In this document: piece by piece, positions 25,298 through 36,600 of the stretch
Layout of the letters: each line of letters begins with the position of its first letter
Position numbering within the stretch: the first letter of the stretch is position 1
Source: Xylocopa sonorina
Taxonomy: Eukaryota > Arthropoda > Insecta > Hymenoptera > Apidae
Assembly: GCF_050948175.1 (NCBI RefSeq)
Contig: NC_135198.1
Span: forward strand, 6,833,001-6,897,000
DNA: 64,000 nucleotides
Reading direction: 5' to 3'
Made by a program: the position numbers and the translations under genes
The notes under the pieces: model-generated
What the model saw: only the letters and a program-made list of their open reading frames with translations
What the model was told of the DNA's origin: nothing
The model's database searches: none

Positions 25298-25816
25298 TTT
25301 GATAAGTACGAGGTAAAAAAAGTCACAGCTAAATGTAGATGAATTACGATTTCAATGGAATCGTAGGAACGACACTCGCACGTGCCAAACCTCCTCCGAA
25401 AAGAGTAAAAGAGGTTATTGTATCCAAATAATAAGCTATGTATAGCAGATGTAACACAAACTGTAGAAGCTTAAGATAGGTTTACATTTATTTTATGTAT
25501 TTCGAATCAAAGAGTACAGGTCCACAATCGTCCAATAGAATTCAATTCTACTTAGTGACATCATCGCTTATTAGTTGGCTGTGTTTAATTAGTTTTACAC
25601 GTGGCGTTAAAATCATGCATAAAAATGTATATAAAACTGTATGTAAATGTATATAAAAAGTTTATTTTAATTTTTATGGTACACAACACAATTGAAACAT
25701 ATGTGTTTACGTACAAAAATATACATCAGAATGCTCGCATATTTATACATATAAATTTAAACATATATATATACTTTAGAAACATGAAATATTTATAAAT
25801 TGAATATAACATGTTA
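25298..25816. other. Spacer between RpL12 start and RidA stop
   Basis: RpL12 promoter and 5' UTR, then AT-rich RidA 3' flank. Nothing else seen apart from the pyrimidine tract. Confidence 0.5.
25398..25413 (-). promoter_or_regulatory. Pyrimidine-tract (TOP/TCT-type) initiator candidates of RpL12
   Basis: On the minus strand two runs, CCTCTTTTAC and CTCTTTTC, lie about 100 nt upstream of the RpL12 ATG. Ribosomal protein genes commonly start transcription in such tracts. The exact start cannot be fixed from sequence. Confidence 0.35.
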
Positions 25817-27494
25817 TTAGATCGTCTCCACCTCACCAGTAACAGCAATAGCTTCAATTTCAAAGAGTGCTCCCTAAAATTAGGATTTAAATTAATTGAG
25901 TAATTAAGCTCTGAGATTTGTTAGTTCTTACCATTGGCAACTTTGCAACTTCCAATGTAGATCTGGCTGGATATGGTTCCTTAAAATCTGAATGAAAGAA
26001 AATTGGACTTATATACACCATTATATGTTAATATAATAAGATATAACAAAATAAATTGATAAAACCTTACATTCTTTGTAGACTTCATTTACACCAACAA
26101 AGTCGCTCATATTTTGTAGAAAAATTGTTGTTTTAATAACTGCAAATATAATTTAAAAAGATGTATTCTTTATTATCACGCTGATTCATAATTTATTTTA
26201 GTGGAATTTATTGACTTTTTAATATATATATCACAATATTTTTAAATAAAAGCGAAAATGTATTTAAAATACATCGTGGCGCCATCTCTTCGCAAAAGGC
26301 TGAAACTGCACAGCATTACCGACAGCGAAGTGACTTACCATCGGACTGCTGGCGCCATCTATCCGAAAAGTGCTCAAACTGGTCGCACATCGTTATCGAC
26401 AGCGAAGTGAACTACTGTCGAACGTAGCGCCATCTCGTGGGACATAGCTGAAGCTCTATGGCGAATTAGTTCGTATACGCTCACAGAGATGGCGCAACTA
26501 TCTACCAATAGTTCACTTTCCTATCGATAATGATTTACGACCAGTTTCAGCACTTCTCGAAGAGATGGCGCCACAGTAGCAGAATAAAATATATATACAC
26601 AGCTGTTACTGCGACATTAGACGTAGTAATTAATTGTGCGAGATGTCGCGAGGTTAATATATTTTACGACTTTAACGCATTGAAAATCTATAATTGTCAT
26701 ACGTATCATGTGAATCATGCTGTGCATAATTGATTTAGTCTATTTAAAAGTAGACTTTAAGAATTTTTACACATCGGAAATCAACTTTTCTATCTTATAC
26801 TGTTTAAGTAAATGTAACCTTTAGTATAATCAGATCCAGCTTCCTTTAAGATGTGTCCCATGTTTATAAGAGCTTGACGAGCTTGTGCAACAGCACCTCC
26901 TTCGACGAGTTTCCCAGTTTTAATATCAGCACCAAGAACTCCAGATAAATATAAAGTGCGATCTACAAGCACTGCTTGGCTATTAAAATAGAATGAATTA
27001 GATTATAGTTGAACTAAATGTACATTTTGTAATGTTCATATTAACTCTTATAGTGTATACGACTATCGTAGTGGCTACATAGACGCTTATGATTCCTTTT
27101 TGAAATATAAAAGTTTGAACGGTTCATATATCAATAGACTATTTTAAACATTTATATTTAGTTTTTAATCGTGTAGATTATGGCACAAATACGATTAAAT
27201 GGATACATAATTATGACTTTTATTTGTTGATAGTTAATAGTTATCGATGTGTATGCAAAGTTGAACATTTATCAGATCATGCTTAGTCATTGAGAATCAT
27301 TGCTTGTCAACAATAATACAATCATAAGTTTGTGTCCTTTTAAACGTACTTTAACTTGTAATTTAGTTTGCGTAAATACATTTTTAAATCAAGAGCTAAT
27401 TGGGATAATATATTACTACTTACTTATATGGTCCAACAGGTTTTGGACCTAAGGAGGATGTGATTATTTTCCTAATAATCTTCTGTGATGCCAT
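25817..27494 (-). CDS. UK114: RidA/UK114 family 2-iminobutanoate/2-iminopropanoate deaminase
   Basis: Hydrolyses reactive enamine/imine intermediates made by PLP enzymes and so prevents metabolic damage; functions as a trimer. Five minus-strand exons: 27494-27424, 26979-26819, 26139-26071, 25987-25932 and 25873-25817, giving 137 aa (family about 137). Motifs in order: GPKPVGPYNQAVLVDRTLYLSG, GGAVAQARQALINMGHIL, KTTIFLQNMSDF, and the signature YPARSTLEVAKLPMGALFEIEAIAV with the likely active-site arginine at R109 and a glutamate at E124. Intron 2 carries a palindromic repeat element. Confidence 0.94.
26276..26574. mobile_element. Palindromic MITE-like element in intron 2 of the RidA gene
   Basis: The ends are inverted repeats: GTGGCGCCATCTCTTCG at 26276-26292 and its reverse complement at 26558-26574. 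The similarity extends through GCTGAAACTG to about 34 bp. Inside, GCGCCATCT recurs at about 26279, 26352 and 26427 on the plus strand and about 26488 and 26565 on the minus strand, spaced 73-77 bp. The arms meet near CATAG-CTGAAGCT-CTATG at 26453-26470. No coding capacity, as expected for a non-autonomous DNA element. A target-site duplication is not obvious. Confidence 0.72.
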
Positions 27495-28825
27495 TCTTGC
27501 TTCTGTTTGGTTTGAAATTTAGTCACCAAGTGACTACAATCTATAAAGTTCTTTCTACGAATCTTTAGTATGTTTAGGTACAGACTTCACTTTTGATAAA
27601 CTTTCAACCTTTCGTTAGGAGAGATAGCTTATCTTATGCTCGGTAAAAAAATTAATTTTAAGAGATACAGTTTTAAAAAAATATAGTTAATGCGATGTAC
27701 TTTTGAATATAAATTACTGTTTATTTTTTTATAAATGTATAGAACAGAAATAAAATTTATTTTGTATAAATGCTACATAAATTTCGAAACATCTTCATAT
27801 TTATTTGTTATACAAAATTAGAGTAGGTTTGAGGTAAATCACAGTATACAAATTTAATTAAAAAATCTAGATCTGAAATCATTATTATGATATACTTGCT
27901 AAGTTTTTCCTTTTTTTAACAGATCATCTATCTCACACATCTTTATATCTCATAATTTCTATTTCTAAATATAGAGGATTAGAATTTTATAAGAATTGCT
28001 TTTAATTAATAATAAAATACTGAAAATTAAATTACATAAATTAATAATCTATGCCCCATTTTGAAAATAATTCCATCGTAATAAGATTAATATTTTGTAG
28101 AATCTCTAATTTGTTAGTTAATATTAAATGTATTTAAGATTTTGTTTAGTGTCCACTGAAATATAAATAAAAAAATTAAATTCTGTAAGAAACATTTATT
28201 TTATAATTGTATGTGCGTAGTTTACTTTTTTACAAAAAAAGAACTACAAAAAAATTAATTTCTTCTTTATACTGATGCTTCTATCATCAGAAAGTTATTT
28301 GTCACATATCGTTATTACGAATTAAAGATATTTCATACAAATATGGGTAAAAAAAGTGATGTAATATAATGTGAGATTAAAATAAAATATATAAGTATAG
28401 AAATTAATTTTTTATTATATCTTTCTCTTTCGATATGCATTTTCTTACTTTTAAATATTTCGATGAACGTATGCTACTACAAATAAAATAACTGAATGAA
28501 AAACGAAAATTCTGTATTAAGTTTTACTCGATGCACTGACGAAAATGAGGTTTTTACAGCATAGAAGAGTCATACCTTTTATTATAATATATATATTTTT
28601 TGTATATATATATGTGTATGTATGTGTGGGTGTGTGTATGCGTGTATATACACACACGCGCGCGTACGCGCACGCATGGTCTTTCTATGAACGTATGTAT
28701 TCATGTCTGTATAAAGCGTTTACACACTTTTCTGCACTCCTTACTAAGCACAACAAATGTTACAGTACATTTTATTAATGATAATGTCTATGAACCAAGA
28801 ATGATTTGTAACAAGTTTACGAATT
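27495..28825. other. Spacer between the RidA gene and the SR-rich gene
   Basis: RidA promoter side, then a long AT-rich stretch, then a simple-repeat tract of TA/TG/CA/CG steps at 28585-28676 within the 3' flank of the SR-rich gene. No coding feature supported. Confidence 0.5.
28585..28676. repeat. Mixed alternating purine-pyrimidine repeat
   Basis: Successive runs of TA, GTATG, TG, CA and CG dinucleotides. The CACACACGCGCGCGTACGCGCACGC-like part is strictly alternating and could adopt Z-DNA. Stop-free frames across it are artefacts. Confidence 0.8.
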
Positions 28826-30370
28826 TCAATGAGCCGTATTATTACGTCGTCCGCGTCTCTTTCGATTTCCACCGGAAGGACGATTTGTAGACGCCCATTG
28901 TTCATAAAAACGTTCTGCCTCTAACCATTCTTGATATTTATACCACCATTCTTCCCACTTTATATAGTCGTCTAGTGTAAGGTCTCGAAGATATCCTCTT
29001 GCCTTATAATAATCATATCTAACACGGACGTCATCCCAACATTCGAGACCTCTCGGTCCTTGTGCTAACAGTGACTCGGGATAATGTCCTGGCGGTGGAG
29101 AGTCATATCCTAGTCTTGCAATTCTTTCTTCACCCTCTATTACAACTTTCATTGCGTTTTCACCATCTTTTGTAATACGCATATTTTCCATATCCCTACG
29201 ATCTACGCTCCACTGTGCCATTTTTCCAAACCTAAAACAATTTTAAATTATTTAAAAATTTTCTTTAATATTATAACAAAGCGATGCTCTCTAAAATTTT
29301 CTCTGTAGTTTCATAATGCATAGCTAACCGCTCTGATAATGTCATTCTAGGTGGGCCCACGTGTGATGTTGTGGAAGAACTATCACTGTCTTCGCTAGGC
29401 GAGGACTCGGGAGGTGGCCTAATCATTTGAGCTGATCCATGACTTGAGTGAGTTTTTTCTACCTTTACAGGTTTACGCATCTGTACAAGTTTCATAGTTT
29501 TATATTTAAATATAAGAAAGAGAGAGAAAAAAGAGAGAGAGAGAGTGTGTGTGTGTTGAAAATTAAGTAAAAGTTGAATTCATAATTAACTGTGAACAAA
29601 GTATGTTTTACCAATGGGATAGGATCTGGAACCCGTGGATCTTCCGGGATTCTAGCGTGATGTTTCTCTTTGCGTCGAACCTTGGTTTCTTTTTCTTTAA
29701 TCGTTTTGTAATCCTTTTGATGACGTGGTGGAGGCTGTGGTGTAGGTGGAGGTGTACGTGGACGTGGTAAAGGAGGTGATCGCGGTCTAGTACGGGTTGG
29801 TATTACTCGTGAGCTTGATGGTACTATTTCTTTCGGGTGTGCTCGAGCTCGAACTGGTGTGACCGATCTTGATCGCGAACGAGATGGCTGGGCAATGCGT
29901 CGTCGTTCCTTCGGCGAACAGACACTGCAGGATCGATCAGAACAAGTGCTGCCTGTGCTTGGGCTACGCGTAGGTCTTCCTCTTGTATGCGATCTTTCAC
30001 GGGGTGATCGCGGACTTCTAGTTCGAGGACTACGCGGTCTTGGTACATGAGGACTTCGAGGCCTGGGACTTCTTGGACTTCTAGGGTGCCCCCTGCTGGG
30101 TTCTCCACTTGCTGTGCCACCAACATATAATTCCTTATATCCACTGTGTCTCCACCTATTTGGATCCCGCTCCTCTACTTCCAAAAGCTTTTTATTCCAA
30201 TAACTTGACTGAGATTCACGAGCTTTCCGCATTACACTATCTAATTCTCTTCGTTTCCCTGAATTTTCACCGTGTGGTCTGGGTTGCGATACATTGGTAT
30301 CCATCCGTAATTTACTAGAACTGCTGCCACTACCGCTACCTCCTCTTCGTCTATCATAGTCTCGTGACAT
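28826..30370 (-). CDS. SR/proline-rich low-complexity protein with conserved C-terminal region, probably nuclear
   Basis: Three coding exons on the minus strand, 30370-29612, 29480-29329 and 29231-28826, give 438 aa. Residues 1 to about 250 are disordered: a basic start (SRDYDRRRGGSGSG), then many SPR/RSP repeats, SRSRSRS and proline runs. Later comes PPRMTLSERFGKMAQWSVDRRD, which is reconstituted only after splicing, then a charged and aromatic C-terminal part (ITKDGENAMKVVIEGEERIARLGYDSP; DDYIKWEEWWYKYQEW) ending in a basic tail. SR-type composition suggests pre-mRNA processing or nuclear-speckle association. I do not recognise the precise family. An acceptor TTTCTAG sits 2 nt before the ATG, so the 5' UTR is spliced. 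Confidence 0.85.
29516..29557. repeat. (GA)n/(GT)n microsatellite in an intron of the SR-rich gene
   Basis: GA units followed by GT units in the first coding intron. Confidence 0.9.
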
Positions 30371-32394
30371 TCCTAGAAAAGAAGATGCAACATAAACTTT
30401 TCTTATTCATAATTGTTTCGAATAAAAGCAAGAACAGCTTGTAATAGTTAAAATTCTGTATACATTCGAAACACGCATACCTGACAGAAATGTTAGAATG
30501 AAAGAAGTAGGAGGTGCAAAAAGTTGGTGATCCGAACTCCTGCGAGAGCAGTGAATACATTAATTTTCAATACGTGATAGAATGCCCATAAAGATGATAA
30601 TACATTGGACTAATCGCCATAAGATCGCTAGAAGAACCAGTACCACTCGTCCTTTGGGTCGACTGGCCTACATGAAAAATTCTGTATGTCACAAATGGAT
30701 ATCGTCCGCAGTGGTCAAGTAGTGGAAAAGTTAGTATTCCCGATCAAAAGCGTATATTTTTATCTTAATTGTTTGTTTGTTTGTTTTTTTTTTCTTTCTT
30801 TTCTTATTTTGCTCTCAGAATTAAGATTCGCGAAATCCATATGTGGTACTGGACATCACCCGTCGCGAGACCTTACCATCGCCACTCTCCGCATGTCCAG
30901 AATTGTAGTACGCTTCGATCCACGATCCATAAATGTTGGTCGCGTGGACTTTCAATGAGTCGAACCAAATTCAGAGATCGCCTTCGAAAGGCGTCGCGCG
31001 CGCGCGTCAACCGATGTCGATTGTCTCCCGCGGTTTTCGCGGCCTTTTACCGGACCGAATCTGGATAGAATTCGAAGTTTGTATCGGGCATCACCCGGGT
31101 AATGCCGTTACCGGCGGCACTCACGAGCCGAGCAACGGATACACGGTAAGATTACTCGCCAGTGTTACACCGATCGTACACACAGATGAGAGAATTCAAT
31201 GAATACGAAAGCTTCGCGACGTTTCTCCGACATCGTCCGAAGATGTCATCCGCGGAACATCACCTTTCCGGTGCGCGTCGGAGGATATCTTGTCGCGTAC
31301 GACCCGTAGCCACACCGAAACGCGGCACGGAATTCGTGGCTCGAGTAACGGGTACGTCAAGGTCACATAATGGCCCGACTGCGCGATTTCGCGACCGGCT
31401 GAACTGTATTTTCCGCGACACCATTTCAGATATTACCCGGGTAACACCTTACTGATGTCGCAACGGAGAACTCGAGGACCGCGTTACGCCTCAAGCGTTC
31501 GCTTGAGGATATAAAGAGAAAGAAAGAGAGTGTCCGGAACCGGTATATACGCGTTACAGCCTCCTTCGCTTCTTTCTTTCATTAAAAGCGAAGGTCGGCT
31601 CTTCTCGCGTTTTCCATTTGCTGGTACACACCTTTTGCACTATATATATGTATTTTTCATTTTTATTTATTTATTTATCTTTTTTTCTTTTTTTTTTTTA
31701 ACGTAGCTTCACAAAACTTTTACTCGACGAGTATACGAATAGATCTAACTTTAGCAGCGTTGGCTGCCGTTCGTACCGAAGCGTCAGAGGCGTTCATTCG
31801 TTGGCACCCGACGGTCACTTTGAAAATCAATCGCCCACCCAGTGAGCGCTACTCGAGGAATTTCACGACATTCACCGCGCTCAAGAACCTTTCCTGATAA
31901 CGACACTCACTTTTCTCACCGCGGCAACTCGCAAACTTGCATTTTCTGCGACGAGAATCGGTGAATCACTTCCGCGGGACGTTCTACGAATGAAGATCGT
32001 TAAGGAGACTTTTCTTGAGGAGCCGCACCAAATGCAGAGGATGCATTCCAAACGGGATAAGTAACAGATGTCGCTGTAGGGATTTGGGTAATTCGTGAAT
32101 CTCTCACGTTCCTCGTACCACCGCCTTTAGGTTTATTCACAGTGTCTGTATCCAGTTTTACAAACGTTATTATTAAATCAATTATTTACCTTCCATTCTT
32201 ATGAAAATGTTCCCTATTTATTCTCTGTTTCTAATATATGCGAACGAGAATTAAGCGGAATGAAATGAATACGAATCTGTTGCGCATGTCGTCTACGATT
32301 TCTATTGGACGATTAATTTAGGTATATGCCAATGGCCACAAACCGCACGAGTTAGTTTTCAGAGTTCTTTAAAGTTGTACGTAAAAGCGGCAGA
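30371..32394. other. Spacer between the SR-rich gene and OSGEP, with a GC-rich island
   Basis: A probable 5' UTR exon of the SR-rich gene (minus strand) ends at 30481 with CAG|GTATGC. From about 30840 to 32060 the sequence turns GC- and CpG-rich (CGCGCGCGCG near 30996), unlike the surrounding AT-rich DNA. This fits a divergent promoter region for both genes, or upstream noncoding exons. Several ORFs on the plus strand here (up to about 99 codons) have no recognisable similarity and probably reflect composition. Confidence 0.5.
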
Positions 32395-33699
32395 ATGGTA
32401 ATTGCAATTGGTTTCGAAGGTAGTGCAAATAAATTGGGCGTTGGAATTATTCAAGATGAGAATGTTTTGTCTAACGTACGGCATACGTATATTACTCCAC
32501 CAGGCGAAGGTGACATTAACCTTTTTTGTTTATGTTGTTTCATAGTTTGATTACGGAAGTAATTCGTGTTTATCATATGTTATTACGTAAAGTGTTATAT
32601 GTAAAATCTTTTTAAAGATTGTTTTCAAAAGGATTTCTACCTCGAGAAACTGCGCAACATCACAGGGAACATGTCCTCGGTATTCTACAAAAGGCATTGG
32701 ACGATGCTAAGTTAACATTAAAAGATATCGATGTAATATGTTATACAAAAGGACCTGGAATGGGGGCACCGTTAACAGTTGCTGCATTGGTAGCAAGAAC
32801 AATTGCTCAGATGTATAATAAACCAATAGTTGCTGTAAATCATTGTATCGGTCACATAGAAATGGGACGATTGATCACAGGAAGCGTAAATCCTACTGTT
32901 TTGTACGTTTCTGGTGGAAATACACAGATTATTGCGTATTCTCAACAGAGATATCGTATTTTTGGTGAAACAATAGATATCGCTGTTGGAAACTGTTTAG
33001 ACCGTTTTGCCAGATTGTTAAAGCTTTCAAATGATCCTAGTCCTGGCTATAATATAGAACAGCTAGCAAAGAAGTAAGTTATATTGTAAAAATAAGATTT
33101 ATTTTTTTGAATATATTAAGCGCTAATTGTACTCGTTACGTAATAACATTGTACATATACATAGGGGAAAAAAATTTGTCTCATTACCCTATGTAGTAAA
33201 AGGAATGGACGTATCCTTTTCAGGAATTTTAAGTTACATAGAAGAACATCTTTCTTCTTGGCTTGACTCAAAAGAATTTACCTCTGAGGATTTATGTTTC
33301 TCTTTACAAGAAACAGTATTTGCTATGCTTATTGAAATTACAGGTAATGTTATTGTTTGTCGTAAACATAAAATATTATTTAACCGAGGCAGATATTATA
33401 TATATATTAATTTCAATAACAATATAGAACGCGCAATGGCTCATGTAAAATCATCAGAAGTATTGATTGTTGGTGGTGTGGGATGTAACGAAAGGTTACA
33501 AGATATGATGCAAGTGATGTGTAAAGAGAGGAATGCAATACTTTATGCTACAGATGAACGATTTTGCATAGACAATGGTGTAATGATCGCTGTAGCCGGA
33601 TTACTTCAATATAAAAGTCAGGGACATACACCATGGATGGATACAACTTGTATACAAAGATATAGAACTGATGATGTACACGTTTCTTGGAGAGAATAA
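32395..33699 (+). CDS. OSGEP: tRNA N6-adenosine threonylcarbamoyltransferase OSGEP (Kae1, KEOPS complex)
   Basis: Catalytic subunit of KEOPS, which makes the t6A37 modification on ANN-decoding tRNAs. Four exons, 32395-32509, 32632-33073, 33165-33343 and 33428-33699, give 335 aa, the same as human. MVIAIGFEGSANKLGVGI opens the ASKHA fold. TKGPGMGAPL and the metal-binding histidines H109 and H113 in VNHCIGH follow, then SGGNTQI, MDVSFSGIL, the phosphate loop GGVGCNERLQ and D294 in CIDNG. All catalytic residues expected for the family are present. The last intron is 84 nt and has no stop in frame. AATAAA overlaps the stop codon. Confidence 0.96.
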
Positions 33700-36600
33700 A
33701 CTGATTTTCTTACACATACTTTTTGCGTCTATGCTAAAAAAATGTTTTAAATGTTCAGCTATTGCTAAAGTTTGGTAGAACAAGCATACAATTTTGTACA
33801 ACTGATAGAAGTTAGAAGAAATTTTAATAGTAAAAGTTTTGTTAGTAAAGTATTTGATTTTTACATATGTAATTGGTATTATCATGCCATTCGTTTATCT
33901 TTATAGAGAATTTACCGTCAAGTATATCGTTAAGAAGGTTTGTTATTCATTCAAATGAACCGCTGCGAATTCTTAAATCTATTGTGCGCGCGCACAGGCA
34001 GGTATGCGCATGCACAAACATTATACAGGTTCAAAATTGATATCGAGCTACCGGTTCTGAAAAGAGAAAAACGAACGTTATAGGTGGAGGTCAAATTTTC
34101 ATGACACGCGCGATAGACAGAGCAGCGTACAATATTCGTCGACGCAGGCGCACGTCTGGCTATAATCCAAACAATATCTCTATCCGGTACAGTAGCAGCA
34201 GTTATAATATTAGTAGAATTCGTATCGTCACCATTGTCATGTACACGGTCTATGCCGCTAGTGATCAAAAATGTTATCAGTATTGTTTCGAATAACCCAG
34301 CACTTAAGAAAATTGTCTTGCAGTTCTGTTCTAATATGTTAAATAGAATGATAGTGCGTTATACTTTAGTTTTATTTATTACAGTTCCTTTTTTTGCAAA
34401 ATTTCGAAACAATAGATATGTAACATTTCCTTCTTTCTTTTATTATATCTGAGAGCGACTATGTCACATTGACCATTTCCTAATCGATAGACGCGCGAAC
34501 ATCGATTGCAGCGCTTGGTGTGGAACAAGTGGCAGTACGATACCGTCCTCACTGCTCGTCAGTACTCGCCTCTGTGTATTATTTGTCGTGTTAATCACGA
34601 GAAGATGTGCTGCTATCTAATGGTGCGCGATGTCTTGTCCTTTCGAGCGAGTGGTGCCTGTGTTTAAGACCGAGGTGAGTCGCAAAAATGAGCGTGCTTC
34701 TGGTCCGTTTCTATTACCATCGTACATCTATTTCCGTATAGGAGCTACTTCATTATAGAATCGTACCGGTACACGTCAAATACTGTCCTCGAATAACACG
34801 CGCACAGACCCAGATAATTTGAATCTCTTCGCGTGCTCTTGATTCCGGCAAAAAGTCAAATATTTCATTCAACATTTCGCTGTTACTTTATCGATTTCAA
34901 TCAAGTTAATTCATGGTATGTCACGTTTATACTTTTATCAATTTGTCACTGTACAGGACGATCTGACAATTATTTTGTTTAAACGTTTCGTAGTACTAAA
35001 TTTCGTTACGAAATTTTCAAATGAAACTTGCTAAATAATTATTGATGACTTGGATGTAGTTAAACGCAAAGAATGTTTTAGGCAATTTGATAATGTGAGC
35101 CACTGTTGAGAAAGAAAAAGGAAATGGGATACAGAACACCCACTGCGAATGTCCTATTGATAAAATGGTAATTTTTTATTTTTATATAAAAAACTTTGAT
35201 TTTTACATTCAAATAAATATTCTAATAAAAATAAATTGATGACAGTACAGTGCATAACAAACGAGAAAATGTGTCACAATGGATGCAGGCTGTAAATAAT
35301 CGTTCTTTACTACTGTCTGGTAACGCTCTTCATCCATCTTTACTACTGTTAGAAGAGTACTTTATTTGGACGGTACAGGTACGAGTGGTTCGTTGTGTAA
35401 TATATTAAATAGTACTTTGCATATTTGAAACCGTGTCTCTTCACATCTCTCGAAATGACATGTGTTCGACGTTTGTACAGTTTGCTTTTGATCCTTTTAA
35501 AGCGCCAGGAATCACAATATCGAGCAACGTTATTAAAAGCAAAGAATTCGAGACTGGCGCATCTTACGACACTTCGCGAATATTTTTGCTAACTATACAG
35601 CATCGTATTGACACTTAGCCAAGATTCAGCCCATGCAACCAAATAATAAACGGACAATATGCATTTAAATAATACAACCTCCGATTATTCTGCATGCGTT
35701 GCTTGGCCGGGGGTTAATGTTATATATAAAGATTTTGCACAAACAAATGGGGTGTTATATCTGTAGGAATACGGCCGCACATGTCGATCGTGAATAGAAC
35801 CGAATTAAAGAGAGAAATAATAATTTAATCGATAACGAGAACATTGAGCATAACGAATACGAAGCCACCTAGGGAGGTAAGAGGGAGACTTGGTCTGGAA
35901 TTATGCCACGAATAAATGCCATGTCGTGACATTTAAAATTATTGTTCGCGATATCATGTGGATAGAAATCTGATGTTCAATCTTACGTGGAAAGATTACG
36001 TGGAAGAACTTTTTTGGCTAATACGTTAACATTTAAAAAGCGATGCGAAACTCTAGTAAAGATTTCTGCGGAGCAAGGTTTCCCATATGAAATGTTTTGA
36101 ACGATAAAGAGTTATAGGGTCAATTACACACCGCGGCTTCGTAGACGTGTTAAATTAGACTTTTATCTACGTCTCCATGCAATTTATAATTACTTAAGAG
36201 AATCGAAGACATTTAAATGATCGTTCGGGGTACTTCCTTTCGCGCAGTTGTTTCCGCCCACACGGATCGATCTGCGCAAAGTAGATATCGTGGTGTACTC
36301 CAAAAGAGCTTTTAGAGTACGGGTATCAAACAATTGCCATGAAACTGTAACAACATGTTGTGCACTTACGCCTAACAACCCCTTTCAGCGATTGTATTTG
36401 TGCAGCTAAATGTGTTTGTGATTCAACGATTAATGTGGTAGAAAAAGATCAATTTCCTTTCTTTCTTTCTGTCTTTCTTCTCTTTTGTCGCGGCTTCTTC
36501 CTTTTCTCTATTTACTTCTCTGTTCATACAAGTATATAGGTTCGTTTATTCGTCGACAGAGAGTTATCCAGATGTGTTTACTTTGTGAGCGTTTACTTCG

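Noticed and set aside
28545..28890. Open frames across the TG/CA/CG repeat
   Set aside because: Translation of simple repeats (YIYMCMYVWVCV-like), running into the SR-rich gene's last exon on the other strand.
30933..31202. Open frames in the GC-rich island
   Set aside because: GC-rich DNA lacks stop codons by composition; translations are not family-like and overlap in several frames.
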